A stretch of 64,000 nucleotides of DNA, from positions 1 to 64,000 of the forward strand of contig CAVRAZ010000012.1 of the NCBI GenBank assembly GCA_963719135.1, written 5' to 3'. Positions 1 to 9,319 of this stretch are shown here, in pieces. Position 1 is the first letter of the stretch, and the number at the start of each line of letters is the position of its first letter. The notes beneath the pieces are model-generated. The model made no database searches. It worked only from the letters and a program-made list of their open reading frames with translations, and was not told where the DNA came from. The stretch is from CAVRAZ01 sp963719135 (GTDB lineage Bacteria; Pseudomonadota; Gammaproteobacteria; DSM-19610). Made by a program: the position numbers and the translations under genes.

Positions 1-2
1 CA

Positions 3-197
3 CCTGAGCGAACCGACGCCGCCTGCCAGCGCGCGCTGCACTTCGACAACGTGCAGTACCGCAGTGTGCGCATCATTCTGGAGAACGCGCTTGATCAAAT
101 CATCGATACCGAGCGAGCGTTCGATTCTCTGTCCGATGCCTACACCGGCGCCGCCAAGTTCGGTCGCGACACCAAAGATCTGTTCGACCCGCATTAA
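3..197 (+). CDS. istA: IS21 transposase IstA, C-terminal fragment (runs off left edge)
   Basis: An open frame enters the window at base 3 and stops with TAA at 195-197, giving the last 64 residues. The peptide RALHFDNVQYRSV followed by a leucine-rich helix is characteristic of the IstA C-terminus, a DDE transposase that cuts and joins IS21 ends. It lies 95 bases upstream of istB in the same orientation, as in other IS21 operons. The catalytic domain lies outside the window, so activity cannot be judged. Confidence 0.8.
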   Translation, partial: PERTDAACQRALHFDNVQYRSVRIILENALDQIIDTERAFDSLSDAYTGAAKFGRDTKDLFDPH

Positions 198-292
198 CGG
201 CCGTGCGTTGCCTCGACCCGTTGCTGCCCGTGGCCGTGCGGCAGCAACAACCCACTGACCGACAAGGTCAACCACTCAACCAAAGGACATTC

Positions 293-1087
293 ATGATGAC
301 CAACATGACACCCCTACCAGAACTCACGCCTATTCTGAAGCAGTTACGTCTCTCGGGTCTGCTAGAGAGCATTGAGACGCGCAATCGAGAAGCCATAGCG
401 AACAAGCTGACCTACCCGGAGTTCTTGGCCCTGATGATCCAGGACGAAGCCGCACGGCGTGACCAGAAGAAGTACGCTATGCGTTTACGCCGTTCGGGCT
501 TTCGTGGCGACAAGACGCTCGAGGGCTTTGACTTCGACTTCAACCCAGGACTCAATCAACAACTCATCAACGACTTGGCCCGTTGTGGGTTTGTCGATGA
601 AAAAGTGACCGTGTTGATTGCCGGCCCCTGCGGTACCGGCAAGAGTCATCTGGCACAGGCCCTCGGTCACTGCGCCGTGCGCGCCGGCGTCGATGTGATG
701 TTCACAACGCAGTCAAACCTGTTGTCGCAAATCAACGCCGCTCGAGCAACCGGCACTATCGAACGCAAGATGCAAACGCTCACCCGCGTGCCGCTGTTGA
801 TCATTGACGACTTCGGTCTTAAACCACTCAAACCGGGGCAGGACGAGGATTTCCATGACCTGATCGGTGAGCGCTACGAACGGGCCGCAACGATCATAAC
901 GAGTAACCTCGATTTCAGCGAATGGGGGGAAGCCTTTCCGAACAAACTACTCGGCGCCTCGACGCTCGACCGGATACGCCACGGAGCTTATCAACTGGTA
1001 CTGGATGGAAAAAGTTATCGCGCACCGCGACCGGATCCCACCAGCGAAAAAAAACCGGTTGAAAAACCGACCAAAACAGCGGTTTAA
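293..1087 (+). CDS. istB: IstB, IS21-family transposition helper ATPase
   Basis: This is a 264-residue AAA+ ATPase that assists IstA in target capture. Walker A is GPCGTGKS at about residues 111-118 and Walker B is LLIIDDFG. The N-terminal IstB helical region begins with PILKQLRLSGLLES. I chose ATG 293 (a second ATG follows at 296) because AAAGGA lies just upstream and family members start here, although the frame stays open further 5'. Length matches the family and no frameshift is visible, so this half of the element looks intact. Confidence 0.93.
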   Translation: MMTNMTPLPELTPILKQLRLSGLLESIETRNREAIANKLTYPEFLALMIQDEAARRDQKKYAMRLRRSGFRGDKTLEGFDFDFNPGLNQQLINDLARCGFVDEKVTVLIAGPCGTGKSHLAQALGHCAVRAGVDVMFTTQSNLLSQINAARATGTIERKMQTLTRVPLLIIDDFGLKPLKPGQDEDFHDLIGERYERAATIITSNLDFSEWGEAFPNKLLGASTLDRIRHGAYQLVLDGKSYRAPRPDPTSEKKPVEKPTKTAV

Positions 1088-1123
1088 TCTACCCCGTTCG
1101 AAGGCGTAAAACCACCTGAAAAA

Positions 1124-1174
1124 GTGGCTCCATTAGGGCGATCATGGGTGGCTCCAATCGGGCGGTCAGTGACA
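1124..1174 (+). repeat. IS21 right-end direct repeats
   Basis: Two imperfect 24-base units lie in tandem at 1124-1147 and 1148-1171. Both begin GTGGCTCCA and share GGGCG and TCA at the same offsets. IS21 elements carry such repeated transposase-binding sites at their ends. The array finishes at TGACA 1170-1174, taken as the element boundary. Confidence 0.7.
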
Positions 1175-1440
1175 ACGTATTGCCACGTCAATTGAGCTTC
1201 AAGCATACGCTGCAGATTTGGGTGGCGTGGAGTCAACGTCAGTTTCTCTCCGCAGCTGATGAAGATACGGCAACCCTGCTGGTACTCATTGCGCAAATAC
1301 GGGTGGCCGATCGACCCGGCAGGATCGAACCGCGGGCAGTCAAACGCAGGCCAAAACCTTATCCGCGATTGGATAGACCTCGCCAGCAAGCACGGATGGA
1401 GATTGAAAAATATGGGCGTGCGAAGAAGTTGCGGGCTTAA
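1175..1440 (+). pseudogene. IS4-family transposase, C-terminal remnant interrupted by IS21
   Basis: Directly after the IS21 end an open frame carries LSFKHTLQIW, then RPGRIEPRAVKRRPK and PRLDRPRQQAR, and stops at 1440. These peptides are typical of the C-terminus of IS4-type transposases. Only about 88 residues remain, and no part of the same gene is present between the visible istA fragment and the IS21 end. The simplest reading is that IS21 inserted into an older IS4 transposase whose 5' half lies left of the window. Not functional as it stands. Confidence 0.7.
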
Positions 1441-1763
1441 CTTAGTGCCATTCATCTCTACAATGTTTGATGGGTTCCGTGGCGATGCCGGCCTGCCGGA
1501 GCCGGAAACGTGTTCAAGAAACTGAGGATGGCGGCGCAAGCGTTCCCGCCAGGCACACGGGGGGCGTGGAGGCCCTGTCCCTGCCCATGCCGATGCGCGA
1601 CCTGGACGGTGCGCCGGATCGATTTATGATCGAGTGTCCGGAGTGTGGGCGGGAGGCCCGATAACCGGGCAGCTACACGGAATTGTTTGCGGGCTCAGGA
1701 AAATGGCGTCTATTCGTCCGGATCGCCGTCCGGTCGGCGCCAAGTACCATTGGAGGGGCAGAG
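1441..1763. other. Intergenic stretch, IS flank to glycan island
   Basis: About 320 bases between the IS4 remnant and the first glycan gene. Short open frames exist but show no family motif, no convincing ribosome binding site and no internal repeat. It probably includes the right end of the IS4 element, but I could not identify its inverted repeat without the left end. Confidence 0.4.
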
Positions 1764-1829
1764 ATGAATATTGCCGAGTTGGAAGTCGGGTTAATCCCAA
1801 TGTTTATCTTAAGAACGAATCACATATGA
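1764..1829 (+). CDS. Short leader ORF overlapping the glycosyltransferase start
   Basis: ATG 1764 follows GGAGGGG at a good distance and reads 21 residues, ending at TGA 1827-1829. That stop overlaps the ATG 1826 of the next frame. It may be a leader peptide coupled to translation of the glycosyltransferase, or the original start of that gene displaced by a one-base frameshift. No family resemblance is visible. Confidence 0.35.
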   Translation: MNIAELEVGLIPMFILRTNHI

Positions 1830-2572
1830 ATGTTAATGATGCAAGCATTAAGATTCTAAAAATGAACCAAGTGTATAGGGTAACTGATCTTGTGTTTCGT
1901 GGAGGTATTAGATGGCAACGGGACCGGGAAATTATCCTTTCTGATCCGGAATATAGAGACACCATATTATATAGTTACTTAACACAAAAGAAACATGAGG
2001 ATGATTTAGAGACATTCAAGCGCGTGGTAAGAGTCCATCAATCGAAATATGAAAGGCCTTTGACCGACTCTTTGATCATACATTTGAGATTGGGGGATGT
2101 TATGGATGATCATAATGCTAGATGCCATTATGAAAAATCCAAGAAACTATATAAAGATATAGTCTTGGAATCCCTGCCAAATGTGAGACATGCGACAATT
2201 GTAACTGCTTTGCATTTTGGTGCGAATCCGCTAAATAACAAGTATTTTTACACTGATAGGGCAAAAGAACGAAGCTTCGAGATACTTGAACTGTTGTCAA
2301 ATGAGCTGGAGCTTAAAGGATTGGATGTATCTTACAAGTCTACTGAAAATATTGATGAAGACATATGCTTTATGGCGGGCAGTAAGTATTTCTTGCAGAG
2401 CTTGTCAGGCCTCTCGAATCTGGTTACAGGATGCTTGGATGATGGAAGCATGGTGTGGTCGCCAAAAGGCGGTAAAGCGTTCAAAACGTCAAAGTATTAT
2501 ACTTTTAGGGAAAGAACCAAAGGTGCGCTGAAACGAATGATCAAGAACCGAGCTCATTATGATAATTGCTAA
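1826..2572 (+). CDS. Fucosyltransferase-like glycosyltransferase
   Basis: A 248-residue protein from AT-rich DNA. The peptide LIIHLRLGDVMD fits the H-x-R-x-G-D donor-binding motif of the GT11/GT23 and O-fucosyltransferase fold, and the later segment FMAGSKYFLQSLSGLSNL fits the C-terminal sugar-nucleotide region. It probably transfers a fucose-like sugar to a surface glycan, but donor and acceptor are unknown. I chose ATG 1826 because the upstream frame is GC-rich and unlike the protein. A small frame at 1764-1829 with a strong ribosome binding site ends across this start. It overlaps the next gene by 14 bases, so the two are co-translated. Confidence 0.6.
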   Translation: MNVNDASIKILKMNQVYRVTDLVFRGGIRWQRDREIILSDPEYRDTILYSYLTQKKHEDDLETFKRVVRVHQSKYERPLTDSLIIHLRLGDVMDDHNARCHYEKSKKLYKDIVLESLPNVRHATIVTALHFGANPLNNKYFYTDRAKERSFEILELLSNELELKGLDVSYKSTENIDEDICFMAGSKYFLQSLSGLSNLVTGCLDDGSMVWSPKGGKAFKTSKYYTFRERTKGALKRMIKNRAHYDNC

Positions 2573-3353
2573 ATTAAAACACATCGCAAAAACATTTCTG
2601 CTCAGCAAGAATATTCGACTAAGTAAGACTACAGACAAGCAGAAGCTATTAGATTTTCTTGATTTGGTAAAGCCAATCAATACAAATCACGATTTGATAA
2701 GAATAGGCGGAGATACTGATGGCGGCTATCTTATTCCAAATGATGTTGAAAATATAGACACTTGCTTTTCGCCAGGAGTTTCCGAAGTTGCGGACTTTGA
2801 GGATGATTTGACAAAAAGAGGAATAAAGTGCTTTCTGGCAGACTATTCAGTTGAAGCTCCGCCTATCAAAAATGATCTTTTTGATTTTGAAAAAAAATAT
2901 CTTGGCTCAAAAGAAAATGAGATATTTATGACTTTAGAAAGCTGGGTAAGCAAAAAAGCCCCAAGCAAAAGCGACTTTATTTTACAGATGGACATAGAAG
3001 GCGCAGAGTACGGGGTTATTTGCGATACAAGCTCTGATACGTTCAAAAAATTCAGAGTCTTAGTAATTGAGTTTCACGGGCTGGATCGTCTATTCGACAG
3101 AATGGGATTTGAGCTAATAGAGTTGTCATTCACAAAGATACTGAAGAACTTTGAAGTTGTTCATATACACCCCAATAATTGTTCTAAGCCAACTGAATGT
3201 TATGGGATTATTATTCCCCGTGTTATGGAATTTACCTTTCTGAGAAAAGATAGAATCACTCAACGGAGCAAAAGCCTATCGTTTCCGCACAAGCTTGATA
3301 GAAAAAACGTAGCCAAGAACGCCGATTTTGCGCTTCCCAAGTGCTGGTATTGA
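2559..3353 (+). CDS. FkbM-family SAM-dependent methyltransferase
   Basis: A 264-residue methyltransferase of the FkbM (Methyltransf_21) type. RIGGDTDGGYLIP near residues 48-60 and the acidic LQMDIEGAEYGVI near residue 145 are the family's recognisable blocks. FkbM-type enzymes in glycan loci usually O-methylate sugars. ATG 2559 overlaps the upstream glycosyltransferase by 14 bases, which suggests one transcript. Base composition is as AT-rich as its partner and unlike the rest of the window, consistent with joint acquisition. The substrate is inferred from context only. Confidence 0.75.
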   Translation: MIIAKLKHIAKTFLLSKNIRLSKTTDKQKLLDFLDLVKPINTNHDLIRIGGDTDGGYLIPNDVENIDTCFSPGVSEVADFEDDLTKRGIKCFLADYSVEAPPIKNDLFDFEKKYLGSKENEIFMTLESWVSKKAPSKSDFILQMDIEGAEYGVICDTSSDTFKKFRVLVIEFHGLDRLFDRMGFELIELSFTKILKNFEVVHIHPNNCSKPTECYGIIIPRVMEFTFLRKDRITQRSKSLSFPHKLDRKNVAKNADFALPKCWY

Positions 3354-3370
3354 TTAGCTTGGCCGACAGC

Positions 3371-4213
3371 CTATGTGCCCTGTTCGATCAGATAACAAAG
3401 TAACGCCGACGCACTATACTTTCCTTCGTCGTATTTCCATGTCAGCTTGTATAGCGGGTCGCGCTTTTCATCTATTTCCTTTTTTATATTCTCATCGATA
3501 GGGGACAAGAGTCCGTATGTTTGAATCCTGTGCGGTCCATCCGCGCTTATCTTGACGGTTTCGCTCCAGATCTGCTGGCATTCCGGGTCGGTGGAAACCA
3601 GCCTTTCAAACATATAGTGAATAACAAAGTAGGGATAGACTTTGAAATATTTGACGACCAGGGGCGAAAACCAATACCGGGTCGTCTTACTGCTGTAGCC
3701 CAGGGTCTTACTCAGCAGCTTTATAAGCGTTGTTCCGGCTTTTGTATTGACATTGAACTCGTTTTCAAGCCAGAACGATTTCAGACGCTCTCCTAACTTC
3801 AGAACAATTGGGCAGCCCTTTTGCGAAGCGATGAACCAGCTGGACATGATCCTGTCGCGTCCGGGTTTATAGAATGTAAAAAATCCTGAGGTAGTGCAGC
3901 CGTGAATCCAATCATCCAGTGGCTTCATGCAAAACGTTGTGGCGTCAGCCCAAACGCCGCCATATTCAGACAGCAGCTGCAGGCGAAGTAAATCAGACTT
4001 ATGGTTTAAAGCGAGGTTTGCGAGAATGCCTTCGGGCAGGTCCAGCACAACATACTCGCTCAAGTTGTTATCATCGAGGATAACGACCTGCCAGTTCGCA
4101 TTGTGCCTTACCCAGGACTCAATGCACTTTTTGACTATGAACGGTGCCTCTGACGGACCCTGGAACCATAATATCCAGATTATTCTCGGGATCGTATTGG
4201 TTTCTGTGTTCAT
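3371..4213 (-). CDS. Capsular polysaccharide/GT32-type glycosyltransferase
   Basis: A 280-residue glycosyltransferase of the capsule-synthesis/GT32 type. PRIIWILWFQG near the N-terminus and HKSDLLRLQLLSEYGG followed by VWADAT form the classic S-D-x-x-R-x-x-x-L-x-x-x-G-G-x-x-x-D signature that binds the sugar-nucleotide and metal. ATG 4213 was preferred over the longer frame because GGTGG lies upstream and the conserved region starts 7 residues later. It converges with the methyltransferase gene, leaving 17 bases between stops. It probably adds a hexose to the same surface glycan; specificity is unknown. Confidence 0.72.
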   Translation of the reverse strand: MNTETNTIPRIIWILWFQGPSEAPFIVKKCIESWVRHNANWQVVILDDNNLSEYVVLDLPEGILANLALNHKSDLLRLQLLSEYGGVWADATTFCMKPLDDWIHGCTTSGFFTFYKPGRDRIMSSWFIASQKGCPIVLKLGERLKSFWLENEFNVNTKAGTTLIKLLSKTLGYSSKTTRYWFSPLVVKYFKVYPYFVIHYMFERLVSTDPECQQIWSETVKISADGPHRIQTYGLLSPIDENIKKEIDEKRDPLYKLTWKYDEGKYSASALLCYLIEQGT

Positions 4214-4380
4214 GGATTCCACCGATCGGCATCCGTCCATGCAGATAACAATTCACGGCCCTAACCGCACGCTCATTGTGACGCTTGATCGATCAATTGT
4301 CAGCAGTTGCCGGATAAAGCCCGGTCTTGCGAGTCAAGGCGACACCTGTCACGTCTGCAGCAGGGATTGGCGGGCGAGTG

Positions 4381-5361
4381 CTATTCATGGGTGTCGACGC
4401 GTTTGCCTTTATGAAACTCCGCGTAGTCGCCGGGCCCGAGCAGTGCCGCAACAGCATCCTGATCACTGGAAAAGCGTTCTCGCAATTGGGCATCGGTATC
4501 GGCTGATATCGTTGGCCGTGAGAGAAAGGTGCTTCCGATCCAGTGCTTGATATTGGATTTGAGCGATTTTGGCATGAAATATTTCAGCGTTCGACGAACA
4601 GGGTTGTCTCGATACGCCAGATAAACCATGGTTTTGCCGACAGCGGTTTTCGGAGTACCAGTCATGTTATGCAATCGCTGTACATGATCGCGTTCTGCAA
4701 AGATGCCAGGCACTCGGATGAAGCGTTCTATGGTCAGTAGCGCTTCAGGCCAATTGTGCCTCAGAAATGAGTTTTGAAGAACCAGGACGTGGTCAAAGCT
4801 ATCCAGATATAGAAGCAGCGAGTCTGCATACAGGCTGAGACCGAAATAGTCCCAAAAAAAAGAGTAGCCGTTCTGACGGCGTGTCTGCACGAGTTCCGGG
4901 CTGATGGCTCTTTCAAATGGCAGGGGTTCCAAGCCATCGCGTACATGCATCAGGTAGTGAGAGTAGGCGCGTTCTACCGGATCGCGAACGACGGCAATAA
5001 TCTTGACCTGGCCGGGATCGGCATAGGTTCGCTGGATATTGTCAATCGCGATCCCTGGCAAAGCCATGTAAGCGACGGATTTTTCGCCGCAAGGGGTGTT
5101 TGTCGGCGCCTCACGATAGGCCGCTGCGTAATCGGCATAGCGACAGATGTTTTGGCCGACGCCATATTGACCCTCTCCTAATTCTTCAGGGTTCGTTGCT
5201 GCAACGAAAAAATGCGTTTCCTCGAGGTTTGGCACGACGGCGCGATTCGACTTCAGGAACTCAAGATACAGCGACGTGGTCCCTGTTTTGGCCGCTCCGA
5301 TAATAAGAAAGTCGGCAAGACGATCGCCGGATTGCGAGTATAGTGGCGCGAAAGTGTCCAT
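4381..5361 (-). CDS. Sulfotransferase (PAPS-dependent)
   Basis: A 326-residue protein with both PAPS-binding elements of the sulfotransferase fold: the 5'-phosphosulfate loop IIGAAKTGTTSL at residues 20-31 and the 3'-phosphate motif VVRDPVERAYSHY near residue 125. Such enzymes move sulfate from PAPS to carbohydrate hydroxyls. It lies upstream of the GT32-type gene on the same strand, with 167 bases between, and ends the glycan island. Composition is closer to the host average than the two AT-rich genes, so the island may be a mosaic. Acceptor unknown. Confidence 0.85.
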   Translation of the reverse strand: MDTFAPLYSQSGDRLADFLIIGAAKTGTTSLYLEFLKSNRAVVPNLEETHFFVAATNPEELGEGQYGVGQNICRYADYAAAYREAPTNTPCGEKSVAYMALPGIAIDNIQRTYADPGQVKIIAVVRDPVERAYSHYLMHVRDGLEPLPFERAISPELVQTRRQNGYSFFWDYFGLSLYADSLLLYLDSFDHVLVLQNSFLRHNWPEALLTIERFIRVPGIFAERDHVQRLHNMTGTPKTAVGKTMVYLAYRDNPVRRTLKYFMPKSLKSNIKHWIGSTFLSRPTISADTDAQLRERFSSDQDAVAALLGPGDYAEFHKGKRVDTHE

Positions 5362-5703
5362 CCTACATTACCTGAATACGCTGCAAATCGAGATATAGGC
5401 GCCACGTGGAAATATTGCACGACTCTCCGGTCACCCTAGTGCAACTGTAAGCGAGAACGCCGTGACTGGGAAGCGGGATGCGCAAATGCGCGAGGCCTCC
5501 GGGGTAACGACGCAGCAGTCGCTTTGCGCCGCTGACCAGATGGCCGGCGTACGGGTCCGTCGTCTGCTGCTGCGGCGACAGACGACAAGACCGGTTCGCT
5601 CGAGTGAAATGGCAAAGAAGGCGGAGCATTCCCGGACCAGATCCATAGGGTGCGGGTTGGGAGAACCCCAACCCGCGTGTCGCATCAAGTCGCGTCCGCG
5701 CCT
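5362..5703. other. Intergenic stretch with one stem-loop
   Basis: The gap between the sulfotransferase start and the end of the cytochrome-like gene. The only structure I can support is the stem-loop at 5652-5676. Open frames here lack ribosome binding sites and family motifs. A promoter for the sulfotransferase should lie at the low-coordinate end, but no clear -10/-35 pair was found. Confidence 0.4.
5652..5676 (-). terminator. Stem-loop downstream of the MopE-like cytochrome gene
   Basis: A perfect 10-base inverted repeat (GCGGGTTGGG and its complement) encloses a 5-base loop, 28 bases past the stop of the minus-strand gene. The following minus-strand bases are not T-rich, so it is either a weak intrinsic terminator or a 3'-end stabilising hairpin. 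Confidence 0.45.
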
Positions 5704-6501
<798 letters not shown>

Positions 6502-7353
6502 GGCAGTATCCTCCGGTTGATTGGATGTCGGGTACACGTGTGGACCCATTGGCGATTGCCCGATCACCTGCAGGAACAGCAGACGGCAGTCGTCGACTTC
6601 GTCAAGCGATGACTCGCGCAGTCATCGTCGGGTCTTAAGCAGCTACCGCACCAGATTCGCCAAACGATTGAATCGATGGACGGTCTGCAAAATGGGCCAA
6701 TGCATTGTCGAGGCTCGACACGACGAATCGTCATCAGAGGGTGACAGCCGGGCGGCGGGTGTGGCGCAACATACCGATGTTGCTGTCGTTTCGTTGTTGT
6801 CAGGGTGCGACGACAGGCCATCGCCCGAATGACGCGTGCGCAGGGAACCGGCGTCGTTGTCCCGATCCGTTGACGCGCCAGTTCAGGCTGTCCGCCACCG
6901 GTCGGGTTCGGTCGGCAACCGCCTGGCAGCCGTCCAGGCAGAGTCGGGGGATTCCGCAAAACGCGCCCGGCATCGACTCGGCGCGCATCCGCTTTTCGGG
7001 CGCCGTGAAGTCACCTGGAAGCGTCTCCAGCAGTTCGGGCCGGTCGATATTTTTTGATACGCCGTGGACTTGGGGTGACGAGACATTTATTCTTCCCGCA
7101 GGCTGCGTTCGGTCAGGTGTCCCGGGCCAGTCCGGTGCCGAGCGGCGCGACAGGCGAAAACGACCCGCGTGCAATGCAGGCGCGGGATGACTGCCCCGGT
7201 CCCGACCGGAACGCCGGCCGTGGCGCGTTGTCACAGGGCGCGTCGGCAGATGCGCACCGCCGCGACCCGGGTCGGAACCTGACGGCCTCGCCAGTGAATG
7301 CGACGCACCCGGTTCAACGACAGATTTCCCGTATCTGGTTTGGTAACGCCCGC
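6502..7353. other. Long intergenic region between divergent genes
   Basis: About 850 bases separate the cytochrome-like gene from the exporter operon. Overlapping open frames on both strands are low-complexity, Arg-rich and without motifs, so I take them as GC-driven noise. Promoters for both directions should be here, but none stands out. No repeat or RNA gene was recognised. Confidence 0.5.
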
Positions 7354-8595
7354 GTGGAACAATCGGAACTCCTGAAGCAACTGCACATCGACGAGCGCGC
7401 GCGCGGCGGCGGAGCGCGGGCCGCGCGTCCGCTGGTCATCGGCTTGGTGCTGCTGTTGATCGCGGCGGCCGGCGCCGGGTATCTGCTGGTCGGGAACAAG
7501 GCGATCACCGTGCGTACGGCGACGGCGCAGGCGCTCAACGGCGTTCAGGCCAGCACCTCGGTGCTCGATGCCAGCGGCTACGTCACCGCCCGGCGTCAGG
7601 CCACGGTCTCGGCCAAGGTCACCGGCCAGGTCACCGAAGTGCTGATCGAGGAAGGACAGCGCGTGCGCGCAGGCGAAGTGCTGGCGCGACTCGACGACTC
7701 CGATGCGAAGGCACAGCTCGAACTGGCCCGGGCACAGCTCGACGCGGCGCGCGCGCAGCTTGCGGGCCTGCGCCTGCTGCTGGTCCAGGCGCAGCGCGAC
7801 GATGCGCGCCAGCGGGATCTGCTGGCGCGCAAGCTCACCAGCCAGCAGTCGGCGGACGACGCGCGCACGCTGGTCGACACCCGCGATGCCGCCATCGTCA
7901 CCCAGCAGCGCCAGGTCGAGGTCGCCCAACGCAGCGTCGAGGTCGCGCAGGTCGCGCTCGACGACACCGTGATCAGGGCGCCGTTTTCCGGGGTGATCAC
8001 GGTCAAGGCCGCGCAACCGGGCGAGATCGTGTCGCCGTTCTCCGCCGGCGGCGGTTACACGCGCACCGGTATCGGCACCATCGTCGACATGGATTCGCTG
8101 GAAATCGAGGTGGAGGTCAACGAGGCCTACATCGGCCGCGTGCAGACCGACCAGCCGGTGCAGACCACGCTCAACGCCTATCCGGACTGGAAGATTCCCG
8201 GCAAGGTGATCGCCATCATTCCGGCCGCCGACCGCAGCAAGGCGACGGTGAAAGTTCGGCTCAGCATCGACGTGAAGGATCCGCGCATCGTCCCCGACAT
8301 GGGCGCGCGCGTCGCGTTTCTTGAAGACGCTGCGAGCGCTGCCGGAACCGGCGCACAAGCGGAAACGCCGGCCGGCGTGCTGATTCCGGCCGGCGCCATC
8401 CGCACGCAGGGCGACAGCCAGCAGGTCTTCGTGCTGGCCGACGGCCGTGCGCGGGTGCGCACCGTGAAATTGGGTCAGGCCTATTCCGATCTGCGCCAGG
8501 TGCTCGAGGGCGTCAGCGACGGCGAGCGCGTCATTCTTGCGCCGCCCGCCGATCTGCGCGACGGCGACCGGGTGAAAACGGAACAACCCGGCTGA
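7354..8595 (+). CDS. MacA/HlyD-type periplasmic adaptor of an ABC exporter
   Basis: A 413-residue membrane-fusion protein that would link an inner-membrane ABC transporter to an outer-membrane channel. A single transmembrane anchor lies at residues 26-46, followed by a biotinyl-lipoyl-like half (GYVTARRQATVSAKV), a long Ala/Gln-rich alpha-helical hairpin, the second lipoyl half (DDTVIRAPFSGVI) and beta-barrel/membrane-proximal domains. I chose GTG 7354 since the frame upstream has no adaptor features and the peptide EQSELLKQLHID is a usual beginning. The start codon has only a weak ribosome binding site. It is the first gene of a four-gene operon. Confidence 0.87.
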   Translation: MEQSELLKQLHIDERARGGGARAARPLVIGLVLLLIAAAGAGYLLVGNKAITVRTATAQALNGVQASTSVLDASGYVTARRQATVSAKVTGQVTEVLIEEGQRVRAGEVLARLDDSDAKAQLELARAQLDAARAQLAGLRLLLVQAQRDDARQRDLLARKLTSQQSADDARTLVDTRDAAIVTQQRQVEVAQRSVEVAQVALDDTVIRAPFSGVITVKAAQPGEIVSPFSAGGGYTRTGIGTIVDMDSLEIEVEVNEAYIGRVQTDQPVQTTLNAYPDWKIPGKVIAIIPAADRSKATVKVRLSIDVKDPRIVPDMGARVAFLEDAASAAGTGAQAETPAGVLIPAGAIRTQGDSQQVFVLADGRARVRTVKLGQAYSDLRQVLEGVSDGERVILAPPADLRDGDRVKTEQPG

Positions 8596-8631
8596 GCGCC
8601 TTCGCGCACGCGGGCTTCAACGAGGTCGAAC

Positions 8632-9315
8632 ATGGACAATCTGGTCGTACTCCGCGGCGTCACCAAGCGCTACCAGCGCGGCAAGCAGAGCATCGAGGTG
8701 CTGCACGGCATCGACATGGACATCGCCGAAGGCGATTTCGTCGCCCTCATGGGGCCGTCCGGTTCCGGCAAGACCACGCTGCTCAACCTGATCGGCGGAC
8801 TGGACAAGACCAGCGCAGGCAGTATCGAAGTCGCGGGTACGCGCATCGACCGGCTGGACAGCGGCGAACTGGCGCGGTGGCGGGCGGCCAACATCGGTTT
8901 CGTGTTCCAGTTCTATAACCTGCTGCCCATGTTGAGCGCGCAGAAGAACGTCGAGCTGCCGCTGCTGTTGACGCGGCTCTCCGCGCGCGAGCGCAGGCGC
9001 AATGCCGCGATCGCACTGGCGCTGGTCGGTCTCGGCGATCGCGCGCAGCACCGGCCGGGCGAACTCTCGGGCGGCCAGGAACAGCGTGTTGCCATCGCCC
9101 GCGCCATCGTGTCGGACCCGAAGATTCTGGTGTGCGACGAACCGACCGGCGATCTCGACCGCCACACGGCCGACGAGATCATGGGCCTGCTGCAGCAGCT
9201 CAACCGCGAGCACGGCAAGACCATCGTGATCGTAACCCACGATCCGAAAGCGGCCGAGTTCGCGCACCGCCGGCTGCATCTGGACAAGGGCACACTGGCG
9301 GGAAACGGAGCATGA
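8632..9315 (+). CDS. ABC exporter ATPase (MacB/LolD-like)
   Basis: A 227-residue nucleotide-binding subunit. Walker A GPSGSGKT is at residues 41-48, the ABC signature LSGGQEQRVAIARA near 143, and Walker B ILVCDEPTGDLD near 163. The NLLPMLSAQKNVELP Q-loop region is typical of the MacB/LolD/FtsE class, which couples ATP hydrolysis to mechanotransmission through FtsX-like permeases. It lies 36 bases after the adaptor and 4 bases before the first permease, so these are one operon. The transported substrate is unknown. Confidence 0.92.
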   Translation: MDNLVVLRGVTKRYQRGKQSIEVLHGIDMDIAEGDFVALMGPSGSGKTTLLNLIGGLDKTSAGSIEVAGTRIDRLDSGELARWRAANIGFVFQFYNLLPMLSAQKNVELPLLLTRLSARERRRNAAIALALVGLGDRAQHRPGELSGGQEQRVAIARAIVSDPKILVCDEPTGDLDRHTADEIMGLLQQLNREHGKTIVIVTHDPKAAEFAHRRLHLDKGTLAGNGA

Positions 9316-9319
9316 GCCG

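Larger units (their letters stand above)
1..1174 (+). mobile_element. IS21-family insertion sequence, 3' portion
   Basis: The last codons of an IstA transposase are followed by a complete IstB gene and then by a terminal array of 24-base direct repeats, the typical right-hand layout of IS21 elements. The 5' part lies left of the window. I place the right end at the ACA trinucleotide at 1172-1174, because IS21 family ends are usually TGT...ACA and because a foreign transposase fragment resumes immediately after it. The left end and target duplication cannot be seen. Confidence 0.85.

Noticed and set aside
7231..8586. Long minus-strand frame opposite the adaptor gene
   Set aside because: Antisense to a clear HlyD-type protein, low-complexity composition, no ribosome binding site.
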